From Lachnospiraceae bacterium (GTDB lineage: Bacteria > Bacillota > Clostridia > Lachnospirales > Lachnospiraceae), in assembly GCA_900770785.1 (NCBI GenBank), contig CAAGLJ010000213.1:1-10488 (forward strand): DNA of 10,488 nucleotides. The letters run 5' to 3'. The notes below the pieces were generated by a model that ran no database searches, was not told where the DNA came from, and worked only from the letters and a program-made list of their open reading frames with translations. Of this stretch, positions 6,868 to 10,488 are shown in pieces (the first letter of the stretch is position 1; every line of letters starts with the position of its first letter). The position numbers were made by a program, and so were the translations under genes.

Positions 6868-7230
6868 ATGGCTAAGAATATTTTAATTTGTGATGATGCA
6901 GCATTTATGAGAATGATGATTAAAGACATTCTTACCAAAAATGGTTATAATGTTGTTGGCGAGGCGGAAAATGGGGCAAAAGGTGTAGAGAAGTTTAATG
7001 AATTGAAGCCGGATTTGGTTCTTATGGATATTACAATGCCTGAGATGGATGGCATTGCTGCTTTAAAAGCGATTAAGGCAGCTGATTCCGGTGCTAACAT
7101 AATTATGTGTTCTGCCATGGGCCAGCAGGCTATGGTTATTGAGTCTATTCAGGCCGGGGCAAAAGACTTTATTGTAAAGCCTTTCCAGGCAGAACGTGTT
7201 CTTGAGGCGGTTAAGAAAGTAGTTGGTTAA
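6868..7230 (+). CDS. cheY: Chemotaxis response regulator CheY
   Basis: CheY is the single-domain receiver that, when phosphorylated by CheA, binds FliM/FliY and changes motor output. All 120 residues make up one receiver domain. The acidic pocket is D9-D10, the phosphoacceptor D54 (in VLMDITMPEMDG), the switch serine S82 (in MCSAMGQQ), and the invariant lysine K104 (in VKPF). The aromatic switch position before it is F101. There is no output domain. The sequence resembles Bacillus-type CheY in the CSAMGQQ and GAKDFIVKPFQAERVLEA stretches. AAGGAG ends 6 nt before the ATG. The position directly after fliY, whose product dephosphorylates it, is the standard Firmicute arrangement. Confidence 0.96.
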   Translation: MAKNILICDDAAFMRMMIKDILTKNGYNVVGEAENGAKGVEKFNELKPDLVLMDITMPEMDGIAALKAIKAADSGANIIMCSAMGQQAMVIESIQAGAKDFIVKPFQAERVLEAVKKVVG

Positions 7231-7233
7231 TCT

Positions 7234-7623
7234 ATGCTGCTGACCATAACCGATTCTGTCAGTTCCTTTGCTCAATTTATTACTGTTTTAATTATTTTTA
7301 TTTTTGTACTGGGAGTCACTTACTTTACTACCAGATATATAGCAGGATATCAGAAGGCCAGAATTAAAACAGGAAATATGGAGTTGGTGGAAAGCCTTCG
7401 GATTTCAAATAATAAGTATCTCCAGATTGTAAGAGCAGGGGAAAGATATATTGTGATGGCAGTCTGTAAAGATACAGTGACGCTTCTGGCTGAGCTGGAG
7501 AAGGATGAACTGGTTTTTATTGATCAGGGTGAGGCTGCTGTGCCTGATTTTAAAGGAGTTTTGGATAAGGCAAGGCAGTTTTGCCCGGGAAATAAAAATC
7601 AGGATACAGACAAAAGGAAATAG
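7234..7623 (+). CDS. fliO: Flagellar biosynthesis protein FliO (FliZ of Bacillus)
   Basis: FliO is a small bitopic membrane protein that assists assembly of the FliP ring at the start of export-gate construction. The 129 residues have one membrane helix at about 14-34 (FAQFITVLIIFIFVLGVTYF). A basic, mostly cytoplasmic domain follows, with MELVESLRISNNKYLQIVRAGERYIVMAVCKDTVTLLAEL (beginning near residue 49), the recognisable FliO core. The tail is hydrophilic. The start ATG lies only 3 nt after the cheY stop and has no clear ribosome binding site, so translation probably depends on ribosomes finishing cheY. Sequence alone is weakly conserved, but the core motif and its place between cheY and fliP make the call firm. 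Confidence 0.9.
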   Translation: MLLTITDSVSSFAQFITVLIIFIFVLGVTYFTTRYIAGYQKARIKTGNMELVESLRISNNKYLQIVRAGERYIVMAVCKDTVTLLAELEKDELVFIDQGEAAVPDFKGVLDKARQFCPGNKNQDTDKRK

Positions 7624-7630
7624 GCACTTG

Positions 7631-8512
7631 ATGATGAAGTTGTTACATAAGCTTAAATTTAGAACAAGGAAATTAATATGCCTGCTGGTTATGGCAGGCA
7701 TATTCTGTATTTGTCCTGTAGTTTTTGCACAGGCCACCGATCCAAATGATTTGGACAGGCCGCCTACAGGAACGACGGTGAACCAGACCAATATTCGGGA
7801 ACCGGGTACTGCTGATAATATGGAGGAGTTGGCTGAACCCAATGTGGCAAATGGTCTTACCGTGACCATAAGCGGTGATAATGGTCAGTTGAATTCCAGC
7901 TTAAGAATTTTAATTACACTGACCTTGATTGCATTAGCACCCACATTGATTATTATGCTGACCTCCTTTACCAGAATAATCATTGTGCTGCATTTTACCA
8001 GAAATGCCCTGAATACCCAAACGGCACCGTCCAACCAGATAATGATTGGTCTTGCTTTGTTTTTGACTTTTTTTATTATGAATCCCATTCTTATAAAGAT
8101 TAATCAGGAGGCATTGCAGCCTCTTGAAGCAGGAACCATTACCCAGGAAGAAGCACTGGAAAAGGGAATTGCACCTTTACGCGAGTTTATGTATAAGCAG
8201 ACCCAGGTCAAGGATGTGAAAATGTTTATGGATATAGCTGGTGAGGAATGGACTGAGGATTTGGAACAAATTCCTACAGCGGTTTTAGTTCCCAGCTTTA
8301 TCGTCAGCGAGTTAAGAACAGCTTTTATTATTGGTTTTGTTATCTATATTCCATTTATCGTCATTGATATGGTTGTTGCATCAGCCTTAATGAGTATGGG
8401 TATGATGATGTTGCCGCCTACGACGATTTCCATGCCTTTTAAGATATTGCTGTTTGTTCTTGCAGATGGCTGGAATCTGGTAATCGGCAACCTTGTTAAG
8501 ACCTTTTACTGA
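7631..8512 (+). CDS. fliP: Flagellar export gate protein FliP
   Basis: FliP forms the pentameric core of the export gate in the cytoplasmic membrane. With the start at ATG 7631 the protein has 293 residues. A signal peptide (about 1-33) has a basic start, a hydrophobic core and a likely cleavage after VVFA; a cleaved signal peptide is normal for FliP. A polar, acidic stretch of about 57 residues follows, longer than in enteric FliP. Four hydrophobic segments lie at about 91-111, 136-156, 221-247 and 263-285. Conserved stretches include LTSFTRIIIV, APSNQIMIGLALFLTFFIMNP, EALEKGIAPLREFM and SALMSMGMMMLPP. The frame stays open upstream to about 7505 inside fliO, but the signal peptide starts at 7631. 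TTG 7628 and ATG 7634 are possible alternative starts; AAGGA lies at 7614-7618. Confidence 0.95.
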   Translation: MMKLLHKLKFRTRKLICLLVMAGIFCICPVVFAQATDPNDLDRPPTGTTVNQTNIREPGTADNMEELAEPNVANGLTVTISGDNGQLNSSLRILITLTLIALAPTLIIMLTSFTRIIIVLHFTRNALNTQTAPSNQIMIGLALFLTFFIMNPILIKINQEALQPLEAGTITQEEALEKGIAPLREFMYKQTQVKDVKMFMDIAGEEWTEDLEQIPTAVLVPSFIVSELRTAFIIGFVIYIPFIVIDMVVASALMSMGMMMLPPTTISMPFKILLFVLADGWNLVIGNLVKTFY

Positions 8513-8537
8513 CGACGAAAAGAGGAGAGTTTAGTTT

Positions 8538-8807
8538 ATGGGAATTGATGAAGTCGTTCAGATTGTAAATCGTGGGCTTTATACGATTTGCGTTACGGCG
8601 GCTCCGATTTTACTGGTATCCCTTATCGTGGGTTTGGCAATCAGTATTTTTCAGACGGTAACCAGTATTCAGGAGCAGACATTAACCTTTGTACCCAAAA
8701 TCCTGTCCATTTTTATTGCACTGATATTTCTGGGGCATTGGATGATTAATAATATGGTGGAGTATATGGTGGGATTATGGTCTGATTTCGCCATTTATAT
8801 CAGGTAG
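8538..8807 (+). CDS. fliQ: Flagellar export gate protein FliQ
   Basis: FliQ is a small two-helix membrane protein that packs around the FliP-FliR core of the export gate. The length of 89 residues is exactly typical. It has two membrane helices at about 15-38 and 50-72, joined by the conserved loop QTVTSIQEQTLTFVPK (39-54). An AGAGGAGAG ribosome binding site lies 8 nt before the ATG. It comes 25 nt after fliP and 3 nt before fliR. Confidence 0.97.
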   Translation: MGIDEVVQIVNRGLYTICVTAAPILLVSLIVGLAISIFQTVTSIQEQTLTFVPKILSIFIALIFLGHWMINNMVEYMVGLWSDFAIYIR

Positions 8808-8810
8808 AAT

Positions 8811-9593
8811 ATGATTGAGTATGGATTCTCAATGGCTGATTTGGAGTATTTTCTGTTGATTCTTTGCAGGGTTTCCTGTTTGATTTTTATCGCGCCCTTT
8901 TATGGGATGAATAATACTCCCGCCAGAATAAAAATAGGATTAAGTATTTTTGTTACCTATCTGCTTTTTCAGGTTATGCCCCGGCAGGAAGCTATAGAGT
9001 ACAGTACAGTATCCGGTTATGCAATTATCGTCATTAAAGAGGCGGTTACTGGCCTGCTTATGGGCTATGGGTGCAATATTTGTACCACCATACTTTCTTT
9101 TTCCGGTAGAATTATGGATATGGAAACGGGCTTGTCCATGGCCAGTCTGATGGATCCTACGACGAAGGAAGATATAAGCATCAGCGGTATTTTATATCAG
9201 TATGCCATGCTGCTTATGCTGCTGATATCCGGTATGTATCAATATATTTTGAAGGCTCTTGCAGAAAGCTTTATCCTTATTCCGGTGAATGGGGCGATTT
9301 TCAGGTCAGACAGCCTTTTGAAGGTTATGCTGAAATTTCTGGCTGATTATATCTTTATTGGTTTCAGGATCTGCCTGCCGATTTTTGCCGCAATGATTGT
9401 TCTAAATGCAATTTTGGGTATTTTAGCCAAGGTTGCTCCGCAGATGAATATGTTTGCCGTTGGTATTCAAATGAAGGTTTTTGTGGGATTATTCGTATTG
9501 TTTTTTACAACCGGAATGCTTCCCAGAATGTCTGAATTAATCTTTACGGAGATGAAAACCATGATGGTAGCTTTTGTGGAGGCAATGATGTGA
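8811..9593 (+). CDS. fliR: Flagellar export gate protein FliR
   Basis: FliR joins the FliP pentamer to complete the helical core of the export channel. The 260-residue length is typical. The protein is strongly hydrophobic, with about six predicted membrane segments. Family landmarks are PARIKIGLS (37-45), VIKEAVTGLLMGY (74-86), the METGLSMASLMDP stretch (104-116) and GILAKVAPQMNMFAVG near 203-218. The ATG at 8811 is 3 nt after the fliQ stop with only a weak AGG upstream, so translation is probably coupled to fliQ. ATG 8832 is a possible later start. The stop overlaps the flhB start by 4 nt. Confidence 0.95.
   Translation: MIEYGFSMADLEYFLLILCRVSCLIFIAPFYGMNNTPARIKIGLSIFVTYLLFQVMPRQEAIEYSTVSGYAIIVIKEAVTGLLMGYGCNICTTILSFSGRIMDMETGLSMASLMDPTTKEDISISGILYQYAMLLMLLISGMYQYILKALAESFILIPVNGAIFRSDSLLKVMLKFLADYIFIGFRICLPIFAAMIVLNAILGILAKVAPQMNMFAVGIQMKVFVGLFVLFFTTGMLPRMSELIFTEMKTMMVAFVEAMM
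9578..9582 (+). promoter_or_regulatory. Ribosome binding site that selects the GTG start of flhB
   Basis: GGAGG inside the end of fliR lies 7 nt before GTG 9590. It identifies this non-ATG codon as the flhB start and gives the GTGA overlap with the fliR stop. Confidence 0.75.
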
Positions 9594-10488
9594 CTTTAGA
9601 ATATAATCTTCAATTTTTTGCCAAGGATGGACCCGGCGGAGAAAAAACAGAGCCGGCTACACAAAAGAAATTAGATGATGCAAGAAAAGAAGGGCAGGTA
9701 GCCAAATCCAGAGAAATTGCTAATGGATTGGGACTTTTTGCTTTGTTTTTGGTGTTAAAATTGTGGCTGGGGAATATGGGGGACAGCTTCCTGCAGACCT
9801 TTGAGGCCATATATGACCGTATCCCCAGCGTAGCCAAGCTGCTGGGGGGGACGACTCCTGACCGGGAGATGAATATCCTGTTTAATCATGCCATTATGCA
9901 GGTTACCATTATCCTTCTTCCTATTTTTATCGTGGGTTTCATCATTGCTTTACTGAGCGATTTGGTTCAGGTGAAATGGAACCCTACTAGCAAGCCGTTA
10001 AAGCCCAAGCTTTCCAAGCTGAATCCCATCAGTGGCTTTAAGAAGATATTTTCGGCAAATGCATTAGTGGAGCTGATAAAGTCCCTTGCCAAAATACTTT
10101 TAATTGCCTATATGGCCTACAGCTTTTTACAAAATAATTATAAAAATATTTTTTTGCTGTATGATGTGACTCTGATGCAGGCGATTATGCTGGTGGGAAA
10201 GACGGTTACCGATTTGGGAATGCGTATTGCTGCCGTTTATATGATTATTGCTCTGGCTGACTTTGCTTATCAAAAATGGAAATTTAAAGAAGACATGAAG
10301 ATGAGCAAGCAGGAGGTAAAAGAAGAGTATAAGAATCAGGAAGGTGACCCTCAGATTAAGGGGAAAATCCGTCAGAAGATGCGTGAGGTTTCTCAACGCA
10401 GAATGATGCAGGCGCTGCCGCAGGCAGATGTGGTTATCACCAACCCTACTCATTATGCAGTGGCGATACAGTATGATGCCTCCAAATA
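9590..10488 (+). CDS. flhB: Flagellar export protein FlhB, 3' end beyond the window
   Basis: FlhB is the export-gate subunit that switches the apparatus from rod/hook to filament substrates by cleaving itself. From GTG 9590 the frame is open to the window edge, giving 299 complete codons of a protein usually about 350-380 long. The N-terminus has the family signature GEKTEPATQKKLDDARKEGQVAKS (beginning near residue 17). Hydrophobic segments lie at about 46-62, 103-125, 163-184 and 205-225, followed by the charged cytoplasmic linker (about 229-275). The autocleavage motif is intact: N285-P286-T287-H288, with cleavage expected between N285 and P286. The start codon overlaps the fliR stop by 4 nt. 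The missing part is the C-terminal subdomain after the cleavage site. Confidence 0.96.
   Translation, partial: MTLEYNLQFFAKDGPGGEKTEPATQKKLDDARKEGQVAKSREIANGLGLFALFLVLKLWLGNMGDSFLQTFEAIYDRIPSVAKLLGGTTPDREMNILFNHAIMQVTIILLPIFIVGFIIALLSDLVQVKWNPTSKPLKPKLSKLNPISGFKKIFSANALVELIKSLAKILLIAYMAYSFLQNNYKNIFLLYDVTLMQAIMLVGKTVTDLGMRIAAVYMIIALADFAYQKWKFKEDMKMSKQEVKEEYKNQEGDPQIKGKIRQKMREVSQRRMMQALPQADVVITNPTHYAVAIQYDASK

Noticed and set aside
7505..7630. Upstream extension of fliP by 42 codons
   Set aside because: It lies inside fliO in another frame. The fliP signal peptide begins at ATG 7631, close to a ribosome binding site, as expected for the family.
1..10488. Mobile elements, CRISPR arrays, defence genes, tRNA or rRNA genes
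   Set aside because: None is visible. The window is almost fully occupied by core flagellar genes in conserved order, with no transposase, integrase or array-like repeats.

Overview
The window is one continuous stretch of a flagellar/chemotaxis operon, with every gene on the + strand. It runs from the end of a small flagellar-operon protein gene through flgE, motA, motB, fliL, fliM, fliY, cheY, fliO, fliP, fliQ and fliR into flhB, which the right edge cuts off. The gene order, the two-site FliY phosphatase fused to a FliN domain, the CheY immediately after it, the strong AGGAGG-type ribosome binding sites and the moderate-to-low GC point to a motile Firmicute. The motA-motB pair placed between flgE and fliL is typical of Clostridia, and Lachnospiraceae-type bacteria are my best guess. 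That taxonomic call is inference from layout and protein style, not from a database match.

Layout: positions 1-390 hold the C-terminal 129 codons of a flagellar operon protein of the TIGR02530 type. Positions 469-2181 encode the hook protein FlgE. Positions 2182-2465 are the only sizeable non-coding gap; it carries a strong stem-loop just after flgE and a good sigma-A-like promoter (TAGACA-17-TAGAAT) before motA. Positions 2466-4059 are the stator genes motA-motB, overlapping by 8 nt. From 4072 to the right edge are fliL, the switch genes fliM and fliY, the response regulator cheY, and the export-gate genes fliO, fliP, fliQ, fliR and flhB. These are packed tightly, with gaps of 3-45 nt or short overlaps.

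How they work together: FliO helps assemble the FliP-FliQ-FliR export gate in the basal body, and FlhB completes the gate and switches substrate specificity. The gate exports hook subunits (FlgE). MotA/MotB, with FliL, form the torque-generating stator. FliM and FliY make the C-ring switch that binds phosphorylated CheY, and FliY also dephosphorylates CheY. The MotA/MotB sequences resemble sodium-type (PomA/PomB, MotP/MotS) stators more than proton-type MotA/MotB.

Nothing here looks like a previously undescribed system; it is a core housekeeping locus. The points worth a second look are the composition shift inside the hook gene, the lack of an flbD/swrD gene where it usually sits, the internal promoter with possible operator repeats before motA, the likely sodium-type stator, and a near-identical 27-bp tandem repeat in the FliY linker.
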